DNA from: CAYVTD01 sp964454445
Lineage (GTDB): Bacteria; Bacteroidota; Ignavibacteria; Kapaibacteriales; UBA2268
Assembly: GCA_964454445.1 (NCBI GenBank)
Contig: CAYVTD010000001.1
Span: 73,351-137,350, forward strand
DNA length: 64,000 nucleotides
Reading direction: 5' to 3'
Made by a program: the position numbers and the translations under genes. Shown one piece after another: positions 28,810-39,190 of this stretch. The notes under the pieces were generated by a model. That model made no database searches, was not told the origin of the DNA, and saw only the letters and a list, made by a program, of their open reading frames with translations. How positions within the stretch are numbered: the stretch's first letter is position 1; each line of letters starts with the position of its first letter.

Positions 28810-29746
28810 ATAAGATACGCTCTGCACCCATTTTTAACAACTTTTCTGCAAGAGTTTTTCCTGTTTCTTCTGGTTTTGTAATGTCTCCTGTAATATCCGT
28901 TTTAAAAACAGAATTACCATCAATCGAAGCAACCAAACCTTTAATATGAATTATGTTTCCCTCGACTTGAGCATAAGCTCCAATAGGTGTTTGGCAACCT
29001 CCACCCAAAGCTCGAAGAAAAGCCCGCTCGGCTTTTGTGGCTATCGCCGTTTCTATATGATTAACATAGTCAAGGATTTCTTTTATACCAATTTTTCTCT
29101 GGGAAATATTGTAAAATTGTTTGTTGTCCGATACCACTTCCACACAGATAGCGCCTTGACCAACAGCAGGCAACATAATATCTAAATCTATGTAACTCGA
29201 TATGTAACTTTGCATTTCCATACGTTCAACGCCTGCCGCTGCAAGAACGATACCATCCCAATCGTTTTCTTCGAATTTTCTTATGCGTGTTTGCAGGTTG
29301 CCTCTCAGGTCTGGCATAACAAAATCTTTTCTTTGGCTCAACAGCTGCGCCCTTCGTCTTAGCGAACCAGTTGCTACAACAGCATTTTTTCTAAGAGTTT
29401 GAATGGTATCCCCCTTCTTCTTTGCTATTAAGACGTCTCTTGCGTCTTGCCTTTGAGTAATCGCCCCAAGCATCAAACCAGAAGGTAACTCCGTTGGCAT
29501 ATCCTTCAAACTATGCACCGCAAGGTCGATTGTGCCAGCAAGTAGCTCTGTTTCTAACTCTTTGGTAAAAAGACCTTTACTACCGATTTTCGACAAGGAA
29601 ACATCAAGTATCTTATCGCCTTGTGTTTTTATATGGATTATCTCGGTTTCCAAATCGGGAAAATGTTTTTTTATAATTTTGGCAACAAAGTTGGTCTGCC
29701 ACAATGCCAAAGGACTCAAGCGAGTGCCTATTTTGATTACTTTCAT
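28793..29746 (-). CDS. hemC: Hydroxymethylbilane synthase (porphobilinogen deaminase)
   Basis: Cytoplasmic heme-pathway enzyme that joins four porphobilinogens into hydroxymethylbilane. 317 residues. Seen: IGTRLSPLALWQTN at the N-terminus, the substrate region HSLKDMPTELP with the catalytic Asp, GTGSLRRRAQ-type block (ATGSLRRRAQLL), DLRGNLQTR, and the cofactor-attachment Cys in LGGGCQTPIGAYA. All key residues are present. It stands as a single gene, convergent with dtd and divergent from the permease; other hem genes are not near. It fits an organism with heme-dependent respiration (qNOR, SDH cytochrome). Confidence 0.97.
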   Translation of the reverse strand: MKVIKIGTRLSPLALWQTNFVAKIIKKHFPDLETEIIHIKTQGDKILDVSLSKIGSKGLFTKELETELLAGTIDLAVHSLKDMPTELPSGLMLGAITQRQDARDVLIAKKKGDTIQTLRKNAVVATGSLRRRAQLLSQRKDFVMPDLRGNLQTRIRKFEENDWDGIVLAAAGVERMEMQSYISSYIDLDIMLPAVGQGAICVEVVSDNKQFYNISQRKIGIKEILDYVNHIETAIATKAERAFLRALGGGCQTPIGAYAQVEGNIIHIKGLVASIDGNSVFKTDITGDITKPEETGKTLAEKLLKMGAERILSTFQE

Positions 29747-29896
29747 ACTTTTCCGATATTTTTTTTTATAAAAATAAGAAATTATTACTAAAAAAATTAG
29801 TTAATCTTGCAATGTTTTCTTATTTTGTTTGTTATTGTTTTAATTAAAATAAAAAAAATTGAAAAAGAGAACAGGAATTACACTCGGCAAAAAACT

Positions 29897-30952
29897 ATGG
29901 ATAATATTCTAAAACGGATACTCGTAATCTTTTTTATAGTGCTGGTTTTCCATTTATTGAGCATTATGTCGGGAATATTACAGCCCCTGTTTTTTGCATT
30001 ATTGATGTCGTTAATGTTCCAGCCTTTAGTCAGTTTTCTCAGATCAAAGAAAATTCCGAACTTCATTATCTTGCCTTTCATTTCTGTCTTTTCACTATTT
30101 GTTATTGTTATATTAGGTAATGTCGTTTTTCAAATCGGCTCTGAAATAGCCGGCGAGGGTGAATTTCTGCTTATGCGGCTTGAGTACCGCCTCAATAATC
30201 TGCTAATTTGGATAAATAGCATAACAAATTTGCGACTTGATTCGACAGTTTTAATTAAGGAGCTACAAAAGTATGCTACACCGGAATGGCTGTCAAATGT
30301 TGCAAGTGGAATTTTTGTAGGCATCGGTAGTGTTTCAGGTGCCTTTATTATTTTCGCCATTTATTATGTCATTTTGCTTGCGGGTATGTCTAATTACAGC
30401 AGATATTTGAAATTTGTTGCCGGTGGAGAGGATGATGGTTTGGTAAACCATTTTGTCAAAGTTCAAAAGTCTGTTGTATCATATATTTTTATAAAAACAT
30501 TAATCAATATTGCTGCTGCTGCGATAGTCTATGGAATTTGCCTGCTCTTCGAGGTCAAATTTCCTTTTTTCTGGGGCTTTCTTGCTTTTATTATGCACTT
30601 TATTCCGAATGTTGGCTCAATAACAACGACCTTATTACCGGGTTTGATGGCATTTATCCAATTCGACTCCTTGCGTAAAGTTATAATTCTTGTCGTAGTC
30701 CTTGGAACAGTTCAGTTTTTAATAGGTAATCTTATCGAACCGAAAATATTAGGCAACCGATTGCGACTCAATACGCTTACAGTTATTTTCGGACTTGTTT
30801 TTTGGGGCTATATCTGGGGTATTGCAGGCATGATGCTTTCGGTTCCATTGCTTGTTATGATAAAATTAATTTTCGAGAGAATACCTACACTCGAATTCAT
30901 TGCAAGAATGATGAGTCCTACCCCGAAAATTAATAAAACAGCTGCCAATTAA
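29897..30952 (+). CDS. AI-2E family transporter (PerM/TqsA type)
   Basis: Integral inner-membrane permease of 351 residues with about eight helices. Family features are the early paired helices, the cytoplasmic/periplasmic middle region (about 100-160), and the C-terminal motif HFIPNVGSITTTLLPGL, then IEPKILGNRLRLNTLTVIF and WGYIWGIAGMMLSVPLLVM. E. coli TqsA exports autoinducer-2; other members are Na+/H+ antiporters, so the substrate is open. I start at the ATG giving MDNILKRILVIFF; the frame is open 30 codons further up, to a start at 29807 encoding a basic, less conserved extension. Confidence 0.85.
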   Translation: MDNILKRILVIFFIVLVFHLLSIMSGILQPLFFALLMSLMFQPLVSFLRSKKIPNFIILPFISVFSLFVIVILGNVVFQIGSEIAGEGEFLLMRLEYRLNNLLIWINSITNLRLDSTVLIKELQKYATPEWLSNVASGIFVGIGSVSGAFIIFAIYYVILLAGMSNYSRYLKFVAGGEDDGLVNHFVKVQKSVVSYIFIKTLINIAAAAIVYGICLLFEVKFPFFWGFLAFIMHFIPNVGSITTTLLPGLMAFIQFDSLRKVIILVVVLGTVQFLIGNLIEPKILGNRLRLNTLTVIFGLVFWGYIWGIAGMMLSVPLLVMIKLIFERIPTLEFIARMMSPTPKINKTAAN

Positions 30953-31161
30953 ATTATTTTAATATATTTAAGTTTTTATTTGAGGCATCAAGAAACAAAT
31001 CTTTTTACTTTACGTAAAAATTATTAGTGTTTTATCAAGTTTAAGAAATCATTTTTCGATGAAGAATAGTTTTATTAAATTGTAGTTATTACGGTAATAT
31101 TGCTATTTAGTCATTTATAAATTATATTTTTTTCAATAATAGTTTTCAAAGGAGTAGCACA

Positions 31162-34100
31162 ATGAAGTTACGAATCTCAGTATTTTTGATAGCAGTATGT
31201 TTTGCGTTTTCTAATATGTTAGCCGAGGAAGCAAGGATACTTCGCTATCCTAATGCCTCGAAAACCCATATTGCCTTCACACACGGTGGCGATGTTTACG
31301 TAGTACCGATTGAAGGCGGGCTTGCCCGCAAGGTAACCAATTCAGAAGGAATCGAGATGTTCCCGCGGTTTTCAGTCGATGGCACCAAGCTTGCCTTTAC
31401 AGCCGAATATGATGGAAATCGCGAGATCTATGTAATGCCTGCTTTGGGAGGCAAGCCTGAAAGAATCACTTATTCGATGGATGTAGGCGAACTCCCCGAC
31501 AGAATGGGACCCGATAAAATCATCATGCAATGGACCAAAGATGGCGACATTCTTTTTCGAAGCAGACAAAGCAGTTGGCATTCATGGGTAGGGCAACTAT
31601 ACCTTGCAAACGAAAAAGGTGGCTTGCCAAAAATGCTCGATCTGCCCAAATCTGGTTTTGCTTCGCTTTCGCCTGATGGCTCAAAACTTGCTTACAACCG
31701 TATTTTCAGAGAGTTTCGTACTTGGAAGCGCTATCGCGGCGGCCAAGCTGACGATATTTGGATTTACGACTTTAAAACAAAAGAATTAAAAAACATAACC
31801 AATAACCCAGCCCAAGATATTATTCCAATGTGGAGTGGCAACAAGATTTATTACCTAAGCGACCGCAACTGGGTAATGAACTTATATGTATATGACACGC
31901 AAAGCGGCGAAACAAAGCAGCTAACAGATTATAAAAAATATGATGTCAAGTTTCCATCACTCGGCTCGGATTACATCGCTTATGAAAATGGAGGTTATGT
32001 CTATCTGCTCGATTTGAAGAACGATGAAAGCCACAAAGTCAATATCGAAATAGACGAAGATTACGTCGGAGCGAGACCAAAACTCGTCGATGCAAGCAAG
32101 CGAATTACAAATGTCGATATTTCTCCCGATGGTTTGCAAGGACTATTCGTTGCAAGAGGTAATATTTTTACTGTTCCTGCAAAAGATGGCAAAACAAAAG
32201 CACTTACCATCAGTTCTGGCGCTCACGACAGGGAAGCGACTTGGTCGCCTGATGGCAAATGGATTGCTTTCGTTAGCGATATGAGCGGCGAAGACGAGGT
32301 TTACATTATTAAACCCGATGGTTCAGAGCTGACACAACTGACCAAAGATGCAAAATCTTATCGCTTCGGTTTAATGTGGTCGCCTGACAGCAAAAAATTG
32401 CTCAATTCCGACAAGCTAATGCGATTGTATATGATTGATATAGATAGCAAAACGGTAAAAGATATCGCTAAATCGCCGGCTTGGGAAATCACTGATTTCT
32501 CTTGGTCGCCCGATAGCAAATGGGTTGCTTTTACTAATTTAGACGAAGGGTTCAGTTCATATATCTCACTTTATTCCCTGCAATCTGGAGAAACACGAAC
32601 GGTTACTGACAGGTTTTTCAACTGCAACTCCCCAGTATTTTCCTCTGATGGTAAGTTCCTTTATTTCGTTTCCGATAGAACCTTCAATCCTCGCATCAAT
32701 CAAGTGGAATGGAACTTCTATTATAGCAATATGAGCAAAATATACGGGATAACACTTGAGAAAACGACTGAATCGCCTTTTGCTTTCAAAGATATAAAAC
32801 GCGAAGAAAAGAAAGATGAAAATGCAGAAAAAACAGATAAAAAAGATGAGAAAAAGGACTCGAAAAAGGACAAAGACAAAAAAGATGAGAAGAAAGAAAT
32901 TGATATAAAAATCGATTTCGATGATATTACTTCGAGAATTTTCGAACTCCCTGTGCCAACGGGATATTATGCCGGATTGGTTTCTATTGGCGACAAGCTA
33001 TATTACTCATTCAACTCAAACTTCTATGAATTTGACTTTGAAAAACGTGAAGCTAAAAAAGCAGGCGATTTCGGCTCTTACGCCATTTCTGCCGACAAGA
33101 AAAACATCATTTTCAAAGACAAAGGCGACTGGCAAATTGCAAAAATTTCTTCTGACATAAAACAAGGCGATAAGCTCGACCTTTCCGATGTGAAATTCTG
33201 GCTCAATCCTCGTGAAGAATGGATGCAAGTTTTCAACGAAAGTTGGCGACAAATGAAGTATTTCTTCTATGACCCAAACATGCACGGCTACGATTGGAAT
33301 GAAATTGGCAATAAATACCGCGAAATGGTACCTTTTGTAACTCATCGCGCCGATTTGACATATTTAATTGGCGAGATGATAGCCGAATTGAACATCGGGC
33401 ATGCTTACACTGGCGGTGGTGATATGCCCAAAGTAGAGAGCTTGCCAATAGGTTTGCTCGGCGCTGACATACAATATGACGAATCAGCAAAAAAGTATAA
33501 AATTACAAAAATATATGAGGGTAGAAACTGGGAAGATGATCGCCGTTCGCCTCTCACCGAGCCAGGTATCAACATTTCAGAAGGTGATTACATCATTGAA
33601 ATAGATGGACAAGCAATCACCAAAGAAAACCATCCATATAAAGCATTAGTCGGCAAGGCAAACAAGTATGTTGCATTGAAAGTTAATAGTAAACCTGATG
33701 CAAAGGGTGCAAAGGAATTTGAGGTTAAAACCATCGCAAACGAAAGTGGTCTCCGTTATTTTAACTGGGTGGAAAACAACCGCAGAAAAGTCGATTCTGC
33801 AACCAATGGACGCGTAGCTTACGTACACGTTCCCGATATGATGCCCGACAATGGTTTGAACGAATTCGTTAAATATTTCTATCCACAATCACGCAAGGAA
33901 GCTTTGATTATCGACGACCGCTACAATGGCGGCGGCAATGTTTCTCCGATGATTATCGAGCGACTACGCAGGATTTTAACAGTTGCCAAACACGCAAGAA
34001 ATCAGGAAATAGTTTCGACAAACCCCGATGCAGTCATTACCGGTCCAATGGTTTGTCTTATCAATGAGCTTTCTGCTTCCGATGGCGATTTGTTCCCCTA

Positions 34101-34431
34101 TCAATTTCATCAAATGAATCTTGGTAAATTAATCGGGAAAAGATCTTGGGGCGGTGTTATTGGCATTCGCGGCTCGCTTCCATTTTTAGACGGTAGTTAC
34201 CTTTATAAACCAGAATTTGCTAATTTCGGCGCCGATGGCACTTGGATTCTCGAAGGACACGGAATGGATCCTGATATCGAAGTGGACAACCTCCCTGCTC
34301 AAGAATTGAAAGGCATCGACCAACAACTCGATAAAGCAATCGAAGTGATTTTACAGGAATTGAAAACGAACAAAAAGCCAACTGTGCCTAATATTCCTAA
34401 ATTCCCCAACAAAAACCCATTTAAAAAGTAG
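31162..34431 (+). CDS. Tricorn-like S41 peptidase with propeller domains
   Basis: Secreted or periplasmic serine protease of 1089 residues. Signal peptide (1-21) is followed by PD40 beta-propeller repeats (about 25-520; FTHGGDVYVVP, ATWSPDGKWIAFVSD, SWSPDSKWVAF), a very acidic/basic Lys-Asp-Glu linker (about 550-585), a C1 region, a PDZ domain (about 765-845) and the C-terminal S41 catalytic domain. Residues aligning with the tricorn tetrad are His747 (NIGHAYTGGGD), the Ser of SASDGD (971-976) and the Glu of WILEGHGMDPDIEVDN. It would trim peptides in the periplasm. Strong site AAAGGAG before ATG. Single gene; a hairpin follows at 34455. Confidence 0.92.
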   Translation: MKLRISVFLIAVCFAFSNMLAEEARILRYPNASKTHIAFTHGGDVYVVPIEGGLARKVTNSEGIEMFPRFSVDGTKLAFTAEYDGNREIYVMPALGGKPERITYSMDVGELPDRMGPDKIIMQWTKDGDILFRSRQSSWHSWVGQLYLANEKGGLPKMLDLPKSGFASLSPDGSKLAYNRIFREFRTWKRYRGGQADDIWIYDFKTKELKNITNNPAQDIIPMWSGNKIYYLSDRNWVMNLYVYDTQSGETKQLTDYKKYDVKFPSLGSDYIAYENGGYVYLLDLKNDESHKVNIEIDEDYVGARPKLVDASKRITNVDISPDGLQGLFVARGNIFTVPAKDGKTKALTISSGAHDREATWSPDGKWIAFVSDMSGEDEVYIIKPDGSELTQLTKDAKSYRFGLMWSPDSKKLLNSDKLMRLYMIDIDSKTVKDIAKSPAWEITDFSWSPDSKWVAFTNLDEGFSSYISLYSLQSGETRTVTDRFFNCNSPVFSSDGKFLYFVSDRTFNPRINQVEWNFYYSNMSKIYGITLEKTTESPFAFKDIKREEKKDENAEKTDKKDEKKDSKKDKDKKDEKKEIDIKIDFDDITSRIFELPVPTGYYAGLVSIGDKLYYSFNSNFYEFDFEKREAKKAGDFGSYAISADKKNIIFKDKGDWQIAKISSDIKQGDKLDLSDVKFWLNPREEWMQVFNESWRQMKYFFYDPNMHGYDWNEIGNKYREMVPFVTHRADLTYLIGEMIAELNIGHAYTGGGDMPKVESLPIGLLGADIQYDESAKKYKITKIYEGRNWEDDRRSPLTEPGINISEGDYIIEIDGQAITKENHPYKALVGKANKYVALKVNSKPDAKGAKEFEVKTIANESGLRYFNWVENNRRKVDSATNGRVAYVHVPDMMPDNGLNEFVKYFYPQSRKEALIIDDRYNGGGNVSPMIIERLRRILTVAKHARNQEIVSTNPDAVITGPMVCLINELSASDGDLFPYQFHQMNLGKLIGKRSWGGVIGIRGSLPFLDGSYLYKPEFANFGADGTWILEGHGMDPDIEVDNLPAQELKGIDQQLDKAIEVILQELKTNKKPTVPNIPKFPNKNPFKK

Positions 34432-34454
34432 TTTAAGCATTTTAGAATTTAGAT

Positions 34455-34494
34455 GAGGTTGTCTCATTATCAACTAATGGTAATGGACAACCTC
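34455..34494 (+). terminator. Hairpin after the tricorn-like gene
   Basis: GAGGTTGTC pairs perfectly with GACAACCTC across a 22-nt loop, 23 bp after the stop codon. No T-run follows, so it may be an RNA-protecting stem or a weak terminator. The rest of the 290-bp gap to 34721 contains only an eight-codon frame (MMNRIIPIF) with a ribosome-like site and no recognisable gene. Confidence 0.45.
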
Positions 34495-34721
34495 AATTAT
34501 GAATTTCGATTATTATTTATTTTTCCACTATTTTTCAAAAGATTAATCTTTCTTAAAAAGAGGCTGACTTCTGAGATTGCCTCCTCACCGGATTTAAGAT
34601 AAATTGAAAGGAATAATGATGAATAGAATCATACCAATATTTTAAAAAAGATTTTTACATTTCTTATGCCTTTTAAGCGAAAAAACCTTAAATTGCTGTT
34701 TTTTAACTTTAAGAAAAAAAA

Positions 34722-37055
34722 ATGAAAAAAAAAGAAGAAGATGTTAATGTAAATGATGACGATTTTCGCGGCAAAGCAGCTCGTCTCGAAGATTTATTAA
34801 AACTCAGCAAAAATTTTCAAGACGAAGAGCGGAGGACTCCAATACCTTTCAATGACTTTCTTTTTCTGGCATCACAACAGCCCAGGCTCGTCTTTCGCGA
34901 CATTTTTACACTTTTCAACGATATGGTCCATCATTATGTGCCAAACCTCGAAGAGGAAAGAAACGACCCGGAGTTTATTAACTTTATAGGTTACGACAGC
35001 ACTAATTTATTTGTCAAAGACTGCGATAATCCATTTTTCGCCGACCGGTTGTTTATCAATCGTTTTATGAATCTTGTAGAGGGAATGAAGCAGGTCTCGC
35101 TCCAGAATCATATTTATCTTTTCGAGGGACCTCCCGGAAGCGGCAAAAGCACTTTTTTAAACAATCTTCTACAACGTCTAGAAGAATACACTCGTATCGA
35201 TGACGGAGCTGTTTACAAAACTTATTGGCGACTTAATCTCGACAAACTTGGCGGACGTAACAACTTTCAATCGCGATTACAGGAACAACTGCAGGAAAAC
35301 GATGTAAACGAAAACGATTTTAGCATTCCTGCAATGAAGAATTATAATATGCCTAATTACGAAAGGATCAACAAAAAATTTATCGAATTCTCCTGCCCTC
35401 GACACGATCATCCGATTCTGCAAATTCCGAAGAGTTTTCGTGCTAACTTCTTGAAAGAACTGTTGCCAGATAGCGAGTTTAAAGAGCAATTATTCGAAAA
35501 TACCGAATATAAATGGATATTTAAAGATATACCATGCAATATATGCAAATCATTGTTTTCAACCTTGCTCGATATCCTTGGCGATCCGCTGTTGTGCTAT
35601 GATATGATCAGCGCCCGCAGGGCACGTTTCAACAGACAGTTCGGTGAAGGTTTGAGCATATTTAATCCCGGCGATCCCGTCTATCGCAAACCGATTCAAA
35701 ATGTACAACTTGAGAATATGTTAAACAATCTGCTCAAAACAGACAATATCGATTTTGTTTATTCCTATCTCGCAAAGACAAACAATGGAGTGCTTGCCTT
35801 GATGGACATAAAAGAGGCAAACGTCGAGCGACTCAAGAGCTTACACGGCATCATCAGCGACGGCGTTCAAAAAGTTGAGCTAATCGAAGAGCAGATTAAA
35901 ACACTTTTCATCGGTTTAGTCAATCCCGAAGACAGACACCATTTCGAAAATGTCAAATCATTTCAAGATAGAATAATTACTGTCAATATCCCTTATGTGC
36001 TCGACTATCAAACGGAGGTGCAAATTTATAAAAACAAATTTGGTGATGATATAAGCGAAGCGTTTTTGCCGAGAGTTCTCGATAATTTTGCTAAAATAAT
36101 TATTTCCTCGCGAATGGAATCTGACTCACCTGCTTTTCGGAAATGGATAGCACAGCCACAAAAATACAGCAAATATCTCGACAAGAATATGTTGCTCTTG
36201 AAAATGCAAGTTTATAGCGGAAGAATTCCAACTTGGCTTTCAGAGGAAGACGAAAAACGCTTCGACAAGGCAACCCGCAAAGCTTGCATAGCCACCGCCG
36301 AATTAGAAGGCAAAAAAGGCATTTCCGGCAGAATGTCACTAAGTGTTTTCAATAGCTTTTTTACAAAGTATGCTTCCAACGACAAAATGATAACAATGGA
36401 ATGTGTAAAAGATTTCTTTATGAAAAAAATTGTTGCTCCTCCCTTCAACGAAATCCCTGACGGATTTATCGGCTCGCTCGAAGATATGTACGATTTTGAC
36501 GTATTGCAGGAAGTTAAGGAGGCGATTTATTATTATAATGAGTTGCAAATTTCCAAAGACATTCAGAACTATCTTTTTGCCTTAAATTACGACATTGGCG
36601 AGACAAAGCGCTGCGAATTCACCGGCGACAATATTGAAATCACTGAAGATTTTTTCAAAAATTTCGAAGCAATGTTTCTCGGCACCACAAGCACAACGAC
36701 TTCACGCAAACTATTTCGCAAAGATGTGCATAATGAATACATTTCCAAGGGCCTTTCGTATGAAATTCGACTGGAAGGCAAAAGCATAACCGAAACATCA
36801 ATTTTCAAATCACTTTTCGATCGCTATACGCGCAATCTCAAGGAAAATGCTTTAGCACCATACAGTGAGAACGAAAATTTCCGTCGAGCTATCATTGCTT
36901 TTGGCACCGATGAATTCAACACTTACGACTCACGTTTGCAGCGCGATATCGAACGTATGCTCGACAATCTCGTAAAGAAATTCAAATATTCGACAGAAGG
37001 CGCCCGCCAAGTAAGTTTGTATGTGCTTGATAAAAAACTAGTAAAAAAATATTGA
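34722..37055 (+). CDS. prkA: PrkA-like AAA serine protein kinase
   Basis: Cytoplasmic protein of 777 residues of the PrkA/YeaG class: an AAA+ ATPase domain plus a C-terminal PrkA domain, reported as serine kinase and recently also as Lon-like protease. Walker A is FEGPPGSGKSTF (Gly136-Ser143). The N-terminal block FNDFLFLASQQPRLVFRDIF and the segment KEANVERLKSLHGIISDG plus LFIGLVNPEDRHHFEN-type text (sensor region) match the family. It is longer than the usual 640 residues, with extra sequence between about 170 and 300. The partner SpoVR is at 2677; YeaH is not in the window. It begins MKKKEEDVNVNDDDF, a charged start with no clear ribosome site. Confidence 0.85.
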   Translation: MKKKEEDVNVNDDDFRGKAARLEDLLKLSKNFQDEERRTPIPFNDFLFLASQQPRLVFRDIFTLFNDMVHHYVPNLEEERNDPEFINFIGYDSTNLFVKDCDNPFFADRLFINRFMNLVEGMKQVSLQNHIYLFEGPPGSGKSTFLNNLLQRLEEYTRIDDGAVYKTYWRLNLDKLGGRNNFQSRLQEQLQENDVNENDFSIPAMKNYNMPNYERINKKFIEFSCPRHDHPILQIPKSFRANFLKELLPDSEFKEQLFENTEYKWIFKDIPCNICKSLFSTLLDILGDPLLCYDMISARRARFNRQFGEGLSIFNPGDPVYRKPIQNVQLENMLNNLLKTDNIDFVYSYLAKTNNGVLALMDIKEANVERLKSLHGIISDGVQKVELIEEQIKTLFIGLVNPEDRHHFENVKSFQDRIITVNIPYVLDYQTEVQIYKNKFGDDISEAFLPRVLDNFAKIIISSRMESDSPAFRKWIAQPQKYSKYLDKNMLLLKMQVYSGRIPTWLSEEDEKRFDKATRKACIATAELEGKKGISGRMSLSVFNSFFTKYASNDKMITMECVKDFFMKKIVAPPFNEIPDGFIGSLEDMYDFDVLQEVKEAIYYYNELQISKDIQNYLFALNYDIGETKRCEFTGDNIEITEDFFKNFEAMFLGTTSTTTSRKLFRKDVHNEYISKGLSYEIRLEGKSITETSIFKSLFDRYTRNLKENALAPYSENENFRRAIIAFGTDEFNTYDSRLQRDIERMLDNLVKKFKYSTEGARQVSLYVLDKKLVKKY

Positions 37056-37100
37056 GAGTATATGTCTTTATGAATTATTGGACAAAGTTACAATATATAA

Positions 37101-39164
37101 TTATTCCACCCGGAATTCCCAATCTTCGATGACCGGATTTAGTTCATAACTCAGCTTGTTTGTTACGGTAAACATCTGGGTAGTGGTCTGTCGCAAAGTA
37201 GGTAACAATAAATCGCCTACTTCGGTATAATCTGATATTTTTTCTGTTACAAGTATCTGATCCTCATCTAGATACTCGGCTTTTTCGAGAAAAAATGTTT
37301 TAGAGTTGAAATAATACGTAGTCTCTGTTCCATAAGGGGCGACTGCTTTCATTAGAATATAATCGCCCTGGCTACCGAGAACACTGCATTTATAGCCAAG
37401 CTGCAAGAGTTGGGTTTCTTTAAAAAGTGTGGCATCGAGCAAGGCTTTGGTGCTGTCGTTGCCACTGTATTTATTGTATTTTTCCATATCTTTTGTCCAA
37501 ACATTAACACCATCGCTGATGGTTTCCTGAGTTCTAAAAGGAAACTTGACAATACGGTACATCTTGTTTGGTTGTTTGTACTTTGAAGTGATTTCGCCAA
37601 TGTTCGACTTGCCTTGACTAGCAAAATCGATTGTACCAGTAATTTTCAAAGTTTGCGTTGCCTCAATGGCAGCTTTCCCACCGATTGCCTGAGTATATTT
37701 TTCTATTAATTCTTTTGCATCAAGTTTCGATTTCTCGAGTTTGGCGCCAGCACCAGTCAAAGGCTCTAAATCGAGATTATAATCGTAAACATTGCCGAAA
37801 ACAGATAGTTTGTCTCTAACTTCAGGGGCACCAACGACAACAATAAAAGCAGAGAAAGGATTCATATACTTGTTAGCAACAGCTCTTATCTCGTAAGGAG
37901 TTGTTCCCATCACTAATTCAGGATAGCGCTTGAGTTCGTGCATCGGAACACCATAAAAATAAGCTCTCTGTATCAAACTGGCAATGAAGTCAGAATCCTC
38001 GAAGCGCATAAGATATGTGCCCACAACCGATTTCTTTACCCGCATCAATTCTTCGTTAGATGCTTCCTGAGTGGCAAGTAAATTAAGCTGTTCCTTGATT
38101 ACTGTTATTGCCGAGTCGGCAACACTATTACGCACATCTGCAACACAGAAGAAATAATTGGAAAACTTATTGGCTGTTTCCATCCCATAAGGCGAATATG
38201 TGTATGAATGTGTTTCCCGTAAAGTTCTGAACAAACGACCCGCAAATCCTGCCCCAATAACATCTGCGGCAAGAGCCAGTTTCTGATAATCCTTGTCTAT
38301 ATAAGCAAGACCGGGCGTGCAAAGAAAAATTGTCGATTGCACCGAGCCGGGTCTCGATACGAAATAAACACCTGTTGGATGTGGTTTTGCTGGCGGTATC
38401 TGCACTTCAGGCGGTTTTTCCGATTTCCATTCACCCAAATACTTATTCATTTGCTCAACGATTTCTTCAGGATCTACATCACCAACAATGGCAAGAGTTG
38501 CGTTGCTTGGCTTGAAAAATGTGTTGTGATAATACTTCAGATCATCGACTTTGATTTTTTCTAAAGAGCTATTTGTCATTCGGGAAGAATAAGGGTGGTT
38601 TTCGCCATAAAGCACAATTTTTGACAAATCAGCTGCAAGAGCACCAGGAGTGCCTTTTCTTTGCTGCAAATTTGCTTGATATTGTGGGATTAGTTTCTCA
38701 AATTCACCTTTCGGAAATGATGGGTTTATAACCGCATTCTTTAATATATCCATCAGCAACGGGAAATGTTTTTTCAATGAGTGGCTGCTAATGGTAATGG
38801 CATCAATACCAGCATTTGCGGAAATACTTGCACCTACACCATCAAGTTTCGCCGCTATCTGTTGGGCGCTTGTCTTGCCATATCCTTTTAAAAGCATATC
38901 GGCAGTCATCTCGGCTACACCGGGATTGTCGCGATCCATCGACTTTCCACCAGCAATTTGCATTCGCAAAGAAATAATTGGTTGCTCGTGATCTTCGATT
39001 ATAAACAGCTTTAGTCCATTCTTCAGGACATATTCTTTGTGCTCGGGAAAAGTAAAGTTTTTTGCAGGCAAAGATTCCGGCTTTATATTCACATCAATTT
39101 TATCTTGTGAATAAGAATTAGTAAGAAAAATTAAACTTAGAGCTATTATCAAAAATTTTTTCAT
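37101..39164 (-). CDS. M16 family protein, non-catalytic subunit with lipoprotein-sorting-like tail
   Basis: Exported protein of 687 residues (signal peptide 1-19). The first 480 residues form the two M16 (insulinase/MPP-like) halves, but the zinc motif H-x-x-E-H is replaced: PGVAEMTADMLLKGYG stands where active members have HFxEH. The second half has PSNATLAIVGDVDPEE and an RTLRETHSYTYSPYG arginine-tyrosine block used for substrate binding in non-catalytic partners. Residues about 490-687 resemble LolA-type lipoprotein-sorting domains (EKYTQAIGGKAAIEATQTLK). It overlaps functionally with the active M16 gene 26 bp upstream, forming a heterodimeric periplasmic protease. ATG chosen behind AAAGGTG; a GTG three codons earlier is possible. 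Confidence 0.88.
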   Translation of the reverse strand: MKKFLIIALSLIFLTNSYSQDKIDVNIKPESLPAKNFTFPEHKEYVLKNGLKLFIIEDHEQPIISLRMQIAGGKSMDRDNPGVAEMTADMLLKGYGKTSAQQIAAKLDGVGASISANAGIDAITISSHSLKKHFPLLMDILKNAVINPSFPKGEFEKLIPQYQANLQQRKGTPGALAADLSKIVLYGENHPYSSRMTNSSLEKIKVDDLKYYHNTFFKPSNATLAIVGDVDPEEIVEQMNKYLGEWKSEKPPEVQIPPAKPHPTGVYFVSRPGSVQSTIFLCTPGLAYIDKDYQKLALAADVIGAGFAGRLFRTLRETHSYTYSPYGMETANKFSNYFFCVADVRNSVADSAITVIKEQLNLLATQEASNEELMRVKKSVVGTYLMRFEDSDFIASLIQRAYFYGVPMHELKRYPELVMGTTPYEIRAVANKYMNPFSAFIVVVGAPEVRDKLSVFGNVYDYNLDLEPLTGAGAKLEKSKLDAKELIEKYTQAIGGKAAIEATQTLKITGTIDFASQGKSNIGEITSKYKQPNKMYRIVKFPFRTQETISDGVNVWTKDMEKYNKYSGNDSTKALLDATLFKETQLLQLGYKCSVLGSQGDYILMKAVAPYGTETTYYFNSKTFFLEKAEYLDEDQILVTEKISDYTEVGDLLLPTLRQTTTQMFTVTNKLSYELNPVIEDWEFRVE

Positions 39165-39190
39165 TTTGTTCACCTTTGCTATAAATTATA

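Noticed and set aside
34617..34645. Nine-residue gene before prkA
   Set aside because: Has a ribosome-like site but is too short and shows no pattern of a leader peptide.
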